The position numbers were made by a program, and so were the translations under genes. Positions 34,747 to 41,880 of a stretch of DNA of 64,000 nt are shown one piece after another (the stretch's first letter is position 1; the number at the start of each line of letters is the position of its first letter). The DNA comes from Paractinoplanes abujensis (GTDB lineage Bacteria; Actinomycetota; Actinomycetes; Mycobacteriales; Micromonosporaceae): assembly GCF_014204895.1 (NCBI RefSeq), contig NZ_JACHMF010000001.1, positions 558,001-622,000 on the forward strand, given 5' to 3'. Below the pieces are notes generated by a model. It did not search any database, was not told the origin of the DNA, and saw nothing but the letters and a program-made list of their open reading frames with translations.

Positions 34747-34786
34747 AACCGGCACCCCCACGTACGGGGGTGCCGGTTTTGCTTTT
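34747..34786 (+). terminator. Strong rho-independent terminator
   Basis: 13-bp perfect stem AACCGGCACCCCC/GGGGGTGCCGGTT with a 6-nt loop, followed by TTGCTTTT. It closes the 34165 gene and also lies just beyond structured element A on the other strand. Confidence 0.9.
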
Positions 34787-34907
34787 GGGCGCAACCACTC
34801 ACTCACGTCGCCGCGGCACGGCGAGCGTTCTGGACGCGTCAGCGGCCAGCTCGTCGTGTCGTGGCCCCCGCGGGAGCGACGGCCGGCACCCACCACCCCG
34901 CCGGGAC
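34787..34907 (-). ncRNA. Structured 121-bp element, copy A (ncRNA or repeat candidate)
   Basis: On the minus strand this aligns without gaps over 121 bases with the plus strand at 38701-38821, at 99 identical positions. The first 45 and last 26 positions are almost unchanged; differences cluster in a central hairpin where paired bases change together. Predicted helices (element numbering): 17-22/116-121, 27-32/97-102, 46-59/82-95, 60-66/71-77 with a TGAC loop. It begins 12 nt after the stop of the SigB-like gene on the same strand, so it may be its 3' UTR or a separate small RNA. The strand is inferred. Confidence 0.55.
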
Positions 34908-34919
34908 ATCCGGTTCTTC

Positions 34920-35675
34920 TCACAGTCCTTCTCGTAGTTCGCCGCGCAGCTTGGTCAAGGCGCGGGTCAGCAGGCGCGACACGTGCATCTGGGAGATGCC
35001 GATGTGGTCGGCGATCTGCGACTGGGTCAGGTTGCCGTAGAAGCGCAGCGTCAGGATCTTCTGCTCGCGCTCGTCGAGCGTGGCCAGCGCCGGCCCGAGC
35101 GCGACCCGGGTCTCGGCCAGCTCGAACTCCGCGTCCTCACCGCCGATCGTGTCGCCGAGCGACGTGGTGCCATCGGCGCTGACGGGGGTGGAGAGGGAGG
35201 CGGTGTTGTAGGCCCGCGCGCCTTCCAGGCCTTCCAGCACGTCCTCCTCGGTGACGCCCAGGTGGGCGGCGACGTCGGCCACGGTGGGCGAGCGGCCCAG
35301 AGTGGTGGTGAGGGTCGCGTTGGCCTCGGTGATCGCCAGGCGCAACTCCTGCAGGCGCCGCGGCACCCGGACCGACCAGGTGCGGTCGCGGAAGTGGCGT
35401 TTGATCTCGCCGATGATGGTGGGGATGGCGTAGCCGGCGAAGTCGACGCCGCGTGCCGGGTCGAACTTGTCGACCGCCTTGATCAGGCCGATCGTGGCCG
35501 TCTGGACCAGGTCGTCGGTGGGTTCGCCGCGGCCCGCGTAGCGGTGGGCCAAGTGGCGGGCCAGGGGCAACCAGGCCTCGATGGCCTCCTCCCGCAGCCG
35601 GGGCCGGTCGGGGTGCTGCGAGAGCGTGACCAGCAGTTCAGAGGCGGTTTCGGGCACCTTCGTACGCACTGTCAT
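34920..35675 (-). CDS. SigB/SigF-type general stress RNA polymerase sigma factor
   Basis: 251 residues. Region 2 (DDLVQTATIGLIKAVDKFDPARG), region 3 (GRSPTVADVAAHLGVTEEDV) and region 4 (TLRFYGNLTQSQIADHIGISQMHVSRLLTRAL) are complete, and IPTIIGEIKRHFRDRTWSVRVPRR is characteristic of the SigB/SigF/SigG group. No anti-sigma RsbW or RsbV gene is adjacent. The ATG at 35675 follows GGAGG; the open frame upstream lacks support. Divergent from ppgK. Confidence 0.9.
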   Translation of the reverse strand: MTVRTKVPETASELLVTLSQHPDRPRLREEAIEAWLPLARHLAHRYAGRGEPTDDLVQTATIGLIKAVDKFDPARGVDFAGYAIPTIIGEIKRHFRDRTWSVRVPRRLQELRLAITEANATLTTTLGRSPTVADVAAHLGVTEEDVLEGLEGARAYNTASLSTPVSADGTTSLGDTIGGEDAEFELAETRVALGPALATLDEREQKILTLRFYGNLTQSQIADHIGISQMHVSRLLTRALTKLRGELREGL

Positions 35676-35888
35676 GGTCGGGTCCTCCAGAGAGCGGGCA
35701 GAGAGCCGTGTCCGCTTGCGGCGACCGTTCAGATGGTTTAACGCTAACTGAGAAGATGAGGCTTGCCCAGCCGAAAGTACGAGGGTCACCCGACAACCCC
35801 TCCGACCGGCTCGTGGCGAGGGGATTTAATGTCGGGGCTCCGTGGTAAACAGCGGATGCACACCTGGCACCTCAAGACGGGAAACAAG

Positions 35889-36686
35889 ATGGCCATTCTC
35901 GGCATCGACATCGGCGGCTCGGGCGTCAAGGGCGCCCCGGTCGACACGGCCGCGGGCGAGCTGCTCGCCGAGCGGCACCGGGTGCCCACGCCCCAGCCGT
36001 CCGACGTCACCAGCGTGGTCGAGGCCGTGGCCGAGGTGGCGGCCCAGTTCGATGGCGGCTTCGACCGGGTCGGCATCACCTTCCCCGGCGTGGTGGTCGA
36101 CGGCGTCACCCGCTCGGCGGCCAACGTCGACAAGTCCTGGCTCGACGCGCCGGCCGCGCGGCTGTTCAGCGACCGGCTGGGCAAGCCGGTGTCGGTGCTC
36201 AACGACGCCGACGCGGCGGGTGTGGCCGAAGTGGCCTACGGTGCCGGCCGCGACCAGTCCGGCCTGATCATGATGCTCACGTTCGGCACCGGTATCGGCA
36301 GCGCGCTGTTCCTCGACGGCACGCTGATCCCGAACACCGAGTTCGGCCACCTCGAGCTGGACGGCCACGACGCCGAGTCCAAGGCGGCCGACCGGGCCCG
36401 CGAGCAGGAGGATCTGAGCTGGGAGAAGTGGGCGCACCGGGTCCGCAACTACCTGGCCCACGTCGAGATGCTGCTCTCGCCCCGGCTGTTCATCATCGGC
36501 GGCGGTGTCAGCAAGAAGGCCGACCGCTGGCTCCCGCTGATCGACATCCGCACCCCGATGGTGCCGGCCACGCTGCTCAACAACGCGGGCATCATCGGCG
36601 CCGCGCGGATCGCCGAGATCGACGGCCGGGCGCCCGACCGCGACGGCGTCGCCCCGCACGAGGCCGGCGAGCGGGTGGCCGGCTGA
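35889..36686 (+). CDS. ppgK: Polyphosphate glucokinase
   Basis: 265 residues, ROK fold. Motifs: [18 protein letters not shown] (phosphate binding), [24 protein letters not shown] (catalytic Asp) and [15 protein letters not shown]. It phosphorylates glucose with polyphosphate or ATP. The GEFGHLEL-type sequence ([16 protein letters not shown]) is typical of the actinobacterial PpgK group. ATG 35889 gives the standard N-terminus. The next gene starts on the last base of its stop codon. Confidence 0.93.
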   Translation: MAILGIDIGGSGVKGAPVDTAAGELLAERHRVPTPQPSDVTSVVEAVAEVAAQFDGGFDRVGITFPGVVVDGVTRSAANVDKSWLDAPAARLFSDRLGKPVSVLNDADAAGVAEVAYGAGRDQSGLIMMLTFGTGIGSALFLDGTLIPNTEFGHLELDGHDAESKAADRAREQEDLSWEKWAHRVRNYLAHVEMLLSPRLFIIGGGVSKKADRWLPLIDIRTPMVPATLLNNAGIIGAARIAEIDGRAPDRDGVAPHEAGERVAG

Positions 36687-37147
36687 TGCCGCGCACGATC
36701 GCCACCAACACCGACGTCGAGCGCGAGGCCCTGCTCGAGTTCCTGCGCCCGCGGCACAAGGCCGTCCTGATGACCACCCGCCGCGACGGCCGCCCGCAGG
36801 CCTCGCCCAACACGTGCGGCGTCGACACCGAGGGCCGCATCGTCATCTCGACCTACCCCGAGCGGGCCAAGGTCTACAACCTGCGGCGCAACCCGCAGGT
36901 CTCGGTGTGCGTGCTCTCCGACGACTTCGGCGGCCCCTGGGTGCAGGTCGACGGCACGGCCGAGGTGCTCGACCTGCCCGAGGCCCTCGAGCCCCTGGTG
37001 GAGTATTTCCGCGTCATCTCGGGCGAACACTCCGACTGGGACGAGTATCGCCAGGCCATGCGCGACCAGGGCAAGTCCCTGATCCGCATCACGATCGAGC
37101 GCTGGGGCCCGATCGCGACCGGCGGCTTCCCGGCCCGCCTGGCCTGA
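36686..37147 (+). CDS. PPOX-class F420-dependent flavin/deazaflavin protein
   Basis: 153 residues, split beta-barrel. FLRPRHKAVLMTTRRDGRPQ and VYNLRRNPQVSVCVLSDD, then VQVDGTAEVLDLPEAL are typical of actinobacterial PPOX-class proteins that use F420. The reaction is probably reduction of an unknown substrate. TGATG overlap with ppgK means cotranslation. Confidence 0.87.
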   Translation: MPRTIATNTDVEREALLEFLRPRHKAVLMTTRRDGRPQASPNTCGVDTEGRIVISTYPERAKVYNLRRNPQVSVCVLSDDFGGPWVQVDGTAEVLDLPEALEPLVEYFRVISGEHSDWDEYRQAMRDQGKSLIRITIERWGPIATGGFPARLA

Positions 37148-37171
37148 GCCGTCCTGCGTCCGACGAACCGC

Positions 37172-38092
37172 CTAGCGCCACTCCGCCAGGCGGTTCGTCG
37201 CGATCTTGGCCATGGCCTCGACGTTCTTGCGCTGCGACGACGCGCTCTCGTAGCCGCGCGTGTCGATCAGCGTGACCGCGTCGCCGACCCGCACGGCCGC
37301 GATGAAGGTGTGCTGCCGGGAGCCGTTGTTCGAGGGTTCGCCGTCGTCACCGGTCGACGCGTACGAACGGTCGATCAGGATCGACGAATCGCCCAGGCCC
37401 AGCGAACCCAGCGAGTCGAACTCGGCTTCCAGGTCACCCAGCTTGCCGGTGGGGCAGTTCTGCACGGCCCGGGCCAGCTCGCTCATGAAGTCCTCGGCGC
37501 CCTCACCGCGATAGACGGTCACGGTGTTGAAGAGCGTGTCGTCGGCGATGTAGTCGGCCGGGGTGCCCGGCCCGCGGTAGAACATGCGCACCGACGCGCT
37601 GACCCCGACGTCGTCCTGGCTCGGGAACTTGGCCTTGCCGCAGAACTCCGGCCGCGGCTCGGGCTCGTCGTAGCGGTGGAAGTCGCTGACACCCTTGTCG
37701 TCCGGGCTGATCAGGGCCCGGGCCGGGATCGACTTCGGGATGGCCGGGGCGTTGCTGGTCGGCGGGGACGAAGGTGGCTTCGTGGTCGCCGGGGCCGAGG
37801 TGACCGGCGGGGGCACGACGGACGGGGCGGTGCTCGGCGCGGCGGAGCTCACGGTCGGGCCGGCGCTCGCGGCGGGCGGCAGGGCGGATTTCTGCTGGTT
37901 GTCGCCGGCCAGCGCCCAACCCGCGCCGATCGCGGCCACGGCGAGCACCGCGGCGGTGCCGGTCGTCAGGGCGATGCCCCGGTTGTGCCGCCGGCCCGCC
38001 TGCCGGCGCAGTTCGGGCCCGGAAAGCAGCAGCCCGCGCTCGGCGTCCGAGGAGAGCGCGGCGAAAGCGTCGTCGACTTCAGCGTTCGGCAT
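37172..38092 (-). CDS. Membrane-anchored partner protein of the adjacent sigma factor
   Basis: 306 residues. A short cytoplasmic N-terminus (VDDAFAALSSDAERGLLLSG, then PELRRQAGRRHNRG) precedes one membrane helix (TTGTAAVLAVAAIGAGWALA), a long Pro/Ser/Thr/Ala linker and an extracellular domain of about 190 residues with two or more cysteines. The layout is the same as the other sigma-associated protein at 16426-17379. The start overlaps the sigma gene by 14 nt. Anti-sigma or sensor role is inferred from position. Confidence 0.72.
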   Translation of the reverse strand: MPNAEVDDAFAALSSDAERGLLLSGPELRRQAGRRHNRGIALTTGTAAVLAVAAIGAGWALAGDNQQKSALPPAASAGPTVSSAAPSTAPSVVPPPVTSAPATTKPPSSPPTSNAPAIPKSIPARALISPDDKGVSDFHRYDEPEPRPEFCGKAKFPSQDDVGVSASVRMFYRGPGTPADYIADDTLFNTVTVYRGEGAEDFMSELARAVQNCPTGKLGDLEAEFDSLGSLGLGDSSILIDRSYASTGDDGEPSNNGSRQHTFIAAVRVGDAVTLIDTRGYESASSQRKNVEAMAKIATNRLAEWR

Positions 38093-38585
38093 CGGTGACC
38101 TCCGGGGTCCGGGTGGGGGCGAGGAGCTCGGCCAGCTCGGCCCGGCCACGGCTCAGCCGTGACGTCACCGTGCCGACCGGCGCGCCGATCTCGGCGGCGA
38201 TGTCGGCCACCGACAGGTCGAAGAGGTAGTGCAGGGCCACCGCCTGCCGCATGGGCACCGCCAGTTTGCGCAGCGCCGCCGTCACCAGCACGGCGTCCTC
38301 GCTGGGCGGCGCGACCGGTTCGGGCGGCCCGGCCCGGCGCACCGCGGCCCGCCAGCCGCTGAGCCGCCGCCACCGGTCGGTCGACAGCCGGCCCACGGTC
38401 AGCCGCAGCCAGCCCTCCGGCGCCGGGTGCGCGGAGACCGTCCCCCAGCGGCGCCACGCCCGCGTGTACGCCTCCTGCACCACATCCTGAGCCTCGGCGA
38501 GATCCCCGGTCAGCGCGTACCCGTAGCGCAACATGCGCGCGGACGTCTCCCGGTAGAACTCGTCGAAGCCGTCCGCATCCCGCAT
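38079..38585 (-). CDS. SigE-family ECF RNA polymerase sigma factor
   Basis: 168 residues. Region 2 (LTGDLAEAQDVVQEAYTRAW) and region 4 (FDLSVADIAAEIGAPVGTVTSRLSRGRAEL) are clear. The start MRDADGFDEFY has AAGGAGCGGGG upstream; an ATG seven codons earlier has not. Paired with the membrane protein that follows. This is the second sigma/membrane-protein pair in the window. Confidence 0.88.
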   Translation of the reverse strand: MRDADGFDEFYRETSARMLRYGYALTGDLAEAQDVVQEAYTRAWRRWGTVSAHPAPEGWLRLTVGRLSTDRWRRLSGWRAAVRRAGPPEPVAPPSEDAVLVTAALRKLAVPMRQAVALHYLFDLSVADIAAEIGAPVGTVTSRLSRGRAELAELLAPTRTPEVTDAER

Positions 38586-38700
38586 CCCCGCTCCTTGTTT
38601 GTGCACCGAAAACGCCCGGCGTAAGGAGAATGCTGCATCCTTTCGAAAGTTTCTTCCCGGATTCGCGCCAGGGCGGCGCCATCAAGATCAAGAGCCTTGT

Positions 38701-38821
38701 GTCCCAGCGAGGTGGTGGGTGCCGGCCGTCGCTCCCGCGGGGACCCGGCCGGCCCGAGCAGGGCGCTGGCGCGCCCTGAACGCTCGGACCGGCCGGGCGA
38801 CGTGAGTGAGTGGTTGCGCCC
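38701..38821 (+). ncRNA. Structured 121-bp element, copy B (ncRNA or repeat candidate)
   Basis: Plus-strand copy of the element at 34787-34907. Central helix: positions 46-59 pair with 82-95 except one C-A mismatch, then AGGGCGC/GCGCCCT closes a TGGC loop. Compared with copy A, four base pairs (47/94, 51/90, 52/89, 60/77) are exchanged on both sides. It lies in a 323-bp gap, divergent from the sigma factor gene and 43 bp before a terminator, so it could be an independent transcript. A short ORF starting GTG TCC CAG also overlaps it but ends at different points in the two copies. Confidence 0.55.
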
Positions 38822-38864
38822 CTCAAAACCCGGGGACAGCGGTGCGGGGTGACGCCCAAAGCAG

Positions 38865-38895
38865 AGGCCCGGCCTCCACGCGGGGGACCGGGCCT
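38865..38895. terminator. Bidirectional hairpin terminator
   Basis: AGGCCCGG pairs with CCGGGCCT, with an inner CCTCC/GGGGG helix and a 4-nt loop. It lies between structured element B (plus) and the end of the minus-strand GSP17M gene. Confidence 0.6.
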
Positions 38896-38908
38896 GATGC
38901 GGCAGCGC

Positions 38909-39475
38909 TTACTGGGCGCCGCTGGCTTGCCAGTTGAGCTGGACCAGGAGCTGACGGGCCTGCTCGGCGACCTCGGCGTCGGTGACGACCGCGTACTGGC
39001 CGGCCTGGATCGACGAGCGGGAGGCGAAGTCGCGGCGGCCGCCGGTCGCGGCGTGGGCGATCGCACCGAAGACCGCGCCCCAGGCCGCGCCGATCAGCAG
39101 GCAGACCAGGATCACGGCGAACCAGCCGGAGTCGCTGAACAGGCCGAACAGCAGGCCCACGAAGAGACCGAACCAGGCCCCGCTGGCCGCGCCGGCCAAC
39201 GCCGCCCGGCCCGTGGTGAGCCGGCCCAGCACGTTCTCGATCAGGCGCAGGTCGGTGCCGATGATGGCCGTGCGCTCGACCGGGAACTTGTTGTCGGAGA
39301 GGGTGTCGACGGCCTTCTGGGCCTGCGCGTAGTCGGGGTAGGTGCCGACCACGACGGTCGGCGCGCCCCCCGCGGCCTGGGTCTGCGCGGGCAGGCTGGG
39401 CACGCCGGCCGGACCGGGCGGGATGCCACCGGCGGCGGTCGACGGGTTATCGGCAGGGGTGTTGGGCGTGGTCAT
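38909..39475 (-). CDS. General stress protein 17M-like membrane protein
   Basis: 188 residues. A Pro/Ala-rich start, then VVVGTYPDYAQAQKAVDTL, which is the opening of the GSP17M (YflT-like) domain, ERTAIIGTDLRLIENV, two membrane segments (SGAWFGLFVGLLFGLF and FAVILVCLLIGAAWGAVFG), and AGQYAVVTDAEVAEQA. Likely a stress-induced membrane protein, fitting the nearby SigB-like factor. It starts in an ATGA overlap with the PAP2 gene, with GGGAGG upstream. Confidence 0.85.
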   Translation of the reverse strand: MTTPNTPADNPSTAAGGIPPGPAGVPSLPAQTQAAGGAPTVVVGTYPDYAQAQKAVDTLSDNKFPVERTAIIGTDLRLIENVLGRLTTGRAALAGAASGAWFGLFVGLLFGLFSDSGWFAVILVCLLIGAAWGAVFGAIAHAATGGRRDFASRSSIQAGQYAVVTDAEVAEQARQLLVQLNWQASGAQ

Positions 39476-40446
39476 TTCGTGCCTCCCTTGACTCGGCGGC
39501 CGGCGGGTGCCGGAACGCCGGACTTCTGCAGAGCGGGTTTGGCCGGCTCCAGCGGGGTCTCGGTGACCAGCCGGTCGCCGGCGGCCAGCCGCACCCACAC
39601 CAGGAAGACGGCGGCCGTGGCGGCGGCGATCGCAGCCGAGCCGGTCAGGAACGCGAACCGGCCCGAGACGAGGTCGGGCATCGAGCGTTCGGACATGGTC
39701 ACCGCGGCCAGGCCGACCAGCCCGGCCGCGCCGGTCACGGCGCCGATCGTGAGCAGCGGCAGCGTGACCAGGCGGCTGGGCGGCTGGGTGCCGCCGGGGG
39801 CGTTCCACCGGCGTACGCGAATGAGGAACACGGCCACGGCGCCCCACGCCGCCGTCACCGCGAGTGCGGCCACCGTGTCGCTGGGCCGGTGCCATTCGGC
39901 CCAGACCGTGGCGATCGCGATCACCGAGACGTACGCGAAACCGACGAGGGCCACCATGCCGCGCAGGGCCTGCGGCAGCACGAGGACGACCGCGAACGCC
40001 ACCGAGGCGGCGGCCGTGGTGTGACCGGACGGGAACGAGTTGGGCATCGCGAAGCCGTCCAGGTCGGGCCGGCCGAGCTGGGTCTTCATCAGCTGCGTGG
40101 TCACGTTGGCCCCGACCACCAGCAGCGCCGCGCCCAGGGCGAGGTCGAGCCGGCGGCGCAGCATTCCGAAGACCGCGGCGAACAGGCAGACGAGCACCAT
40201 GCTGGCCAGGCTGGTGCCGTTGAGCGTGCGCTCCAGCACCTCGACGACCCTCGGATGGTGCACGTCGGCCCCCCGCATGGCGACCGTGTCGACCCGCTGG
40301 CCGAGCGTGGTGCCCACGAAGACCTGATAGAGCGCGCCGGCCGCGACCGCGGCGAGCAGCGCGACCCCGATCGGCGCCAGCAGGTGCCGGGCGCCGCGGG
40401 GGCGCGCGGGGGTCGCCTGCTGGGGGGACGCCAGGACCGTCGTCAT
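39472..40446 (-). CDS. PAP2-superfamily membrane phosphatase
   Basis: 324 residues, about eight membrane segments. The three phosphatase motifs are KTQLGRPDL (KxxxxxxRP type), FPSGHTTAAAS (PSGH) and VWAEWHRPSD (the SRxxxxxHxxxD region). Such enzymes dephosphorylate lipid phosphates such as phosphatidate or undecaprenyl diphosphate on the outer face of the membrane. Promoter gene of the pair with the GSP17M protein; AAGGA ribosome site. Confidence 0.88.
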   Translation of the reverse strand: MTTVLASPQQATPARPRGARHLLAPIGVALLAAVAAGALYQVFVGTTLGQRVDTVAMRGADVHHPRVVEVLERTLNGTSLASMVLVCLFAAVFGMLRRRLDLALGAALLVVGANVTTQLMKTQLGRPDLDGFAMPNSFPSGHTTAAASVAFAVVLVLPQALRGMVALVGFAYVSVIAIATVWAEWHRPSDTVAALAVTAAWGAVAVFLIRVRRWNAPGGTQPPSRLVTLPLLTIGAVTGAAGLVGLAAVTMSERSMPDLVSGRFAFLTGSAAIAAATAAVFLVWVRLAAGDRLVTETPLEPAKPALQKSGVPAPAGRRVKGGTK

Positions 40447-40671
40447 GGGCGGTTCCTTCTGCTGCGGAGGCGGGACAAGGCGCCAAGCGGATTGCCCAGC
40501 CGGTCGCTTTTCTAAGCGCGAGAAATCATAAGTCCCACCGGACGCCGCACGACACGTGCGTCACGGGTGGGCCTCGTCGCAACGATTCCGCACCCGAACG
40601 CTTCCCCGCCCGGCAACGGCCCCGAACGACCTTCTTTACGACGCCGCCCGTGATGAAGGAGACGTTTTCAG
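40447..40671. other. Divergent intergenic region
   Basis: 225 bp between divergent PAP2 and cell-wall hydrolase genes. It should hold both promoters. AAGGAG lies 10 nt before the ATG at 40672. I looked for a c-di-AMP (ydaO) riboswitch, common before such hydrolases, and did not see its conserved words. Confidence 0.4.
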
Positions 40672-41823
40672 ATGAGGCAGTACGCCCGCCGCTTTGCCGG
40701 CCCCCTGCTCGTGTTCGCCGTCGGCGCCGGTCTCGTGGCCGCGCCCTCCGCGGCGTTCGCGGCCGGGGCCACGGTCACGGTCGACGTGCGCAGCACGCTC
40801 AAGGTGCGTTCCGCGCCGTCGCTGGCCGCCAAGGTCGTGGGTTCGCTGCGCGACAACCAGCGGGTCACCGCGGTCTGCGCGATCACCGGGCAGAACGTGC
40901 GGGGCTCGGTGCGCACCACCGCCCAGTGGGACAAGCTCAGCACCGGCGGGTACATCACTCACGCCTACGTGAGTGTCAACTCCGGCGACCTGCCGCGCTG
41001 CGTGACCGCGTCGCCGCAGGCCGCGGCGGTGAAGGCCAAGCCGGGCACGAAGCCCGCGACCTCGAAGTTCAGGACGGGCACGGTCAAGAGCGCCGACGGC
41101 AAGGTCAACATCCGGACCGGCCCGTCGACCGCCGCGCCGGTCAAGCGCGTGGTCACCACGGGCGCCAAGGTCAACGGGGTCTGCTACGTGCAGGGCACCA
41201 AGGTCGTGGGCACGGTCCGCTCCACGACCCAGTGGAACCGCCTCTCCGACGGCACGTACATCTCGCACGCGTACGTCGTGACGCCCGCCCTGTCGGTCTG
41301 CCCGGGCGCCCCGGCCACCACGCCGTCCACCCCGGGTGTCGCGCTGACGCCGGAGCAGTTCATCAAGGCGGCAGTGCCCGGCGCCCAGCAGGGCTGGCGT
41401 GAGTACGGCGTGCCCGCGTCGGTCACCATCGCCCAGGCGATCCTGGAGTCGGGCTGGGGCCGCAGCGGCCTGTCGACCGTCGACCGCAACTACTTCGGCA
41501 TCAAGTGTCAGAGCGGCCGGTTCGGCACGCTGGCCAGCGGCTGCCACGACTACCGCACCCAGGAGTGCACCAAGGCCGGCGAGTGCTTCTCGACGGTGGC
41601 CAGCTTCCGCACGTACGCCTCGATGGGGCACTCGTTCCGCGACCACGGCAACTTCCTGCGGGTGAACCCCCGCTACGCCGGCGCCTTCAACTACACGACG
41701 CAGGCCAACAGCTTCATCTGGAAGGTGTGGAAGGCCGGCTACGCCACCGACCCGAACTACTACACCAAGGTCACCACCCTGATGGCGTCGCAGAACCTCT
41801 ACCAGTACGACATCTGGAAGTAA
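40672..41823 (+). CDS. Secreted peptidoglycan hydrolase: two SH3-like domains plus glucosaminidase
   Basis: 383 residues. Signal peptide ending SAAFAAGA. Two bacterial SH3 domains follow: STLKVRSAPSLAAKVVGSL to ITHAYVSV and KVNIRTGPSTAAPVKRV to SHAYVVTP, each with a Cys pair. The C-terminal domain from about residue 225 is a flagellar FlgJ-like N-acetylglucosaminidase: VPASVTIAQAILESGWGRSG (catalytic Glu) and NYFGIKC. It cleaves glycan strands outside the cell. Single gene with a strong terminator. Confidence 0.9.
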   Translation: MRQYARRFAGPLLVFAVGAGLVAAPSAAFAAGATVTVDVRSTLKVRSAPSLAAKVVGSLRDNQRVTAVCAITGQNVRGSVRTTAQWDKLSTGGYITHAYVSVNSGDLPRCVTASPQAAAVKAKPGTKPATSKFRTGTVKSADGKVNIRTGPSTAAPVKRVVTTGAKVNGVCYVQGTKVVGTVRSTTQWNRLSDGTYISHAYVVTPALSVCPGAPATTPSTPGVALTPEQFIKAAVPGAQQGWREYGVPASVTIAQAILESGWGRSGLSTVDRNYFGIKCQSGRFGTLASGCHDYRTQECTKAGECFSTVASFRTYASMGHSFRDHGNFLRVNPRYAGAFNYTTQANSFIWKVWKAGYATDPNYYTKVTTLMASQNLYQYDIWK

Positions 41824-41835
41824 GCGGGTTTCGCT

Positions 41836-41873
41836 CGCCCCCGTCGGCCGAACCGGGCCGACGGGGGCGTTTT
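41836..41873 (+). terminator. Strong intrinsic terminator
   Basis: 14-bp perfect stem CGCCCCCGTCGGCC/GGCCGACGGGGGCG with a 6-nt loop, followed by TTTT. It ends the hydrolase gene and lies only 8 bp before the ATG of the histidine kinase. Confidence 0.9.
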
Positions 41874-41880
41874 GCGTCTT

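Noticed and set aside
34787..34909. Short peptide gene (MSRRGGGCRPSLPRGP...) in the 121-bp element
   Set aside because: The two copies keep only the first about 16 codons, stop at different places, and differ mainly in paired bases; RNA structure explains the pattern better.
40503..40671. c-di-AMP (ydaO-type) riboswitch before the cell-wall hydrolase
   Set aside because: The conserved words and helices expected of that riboswitch are not visible.
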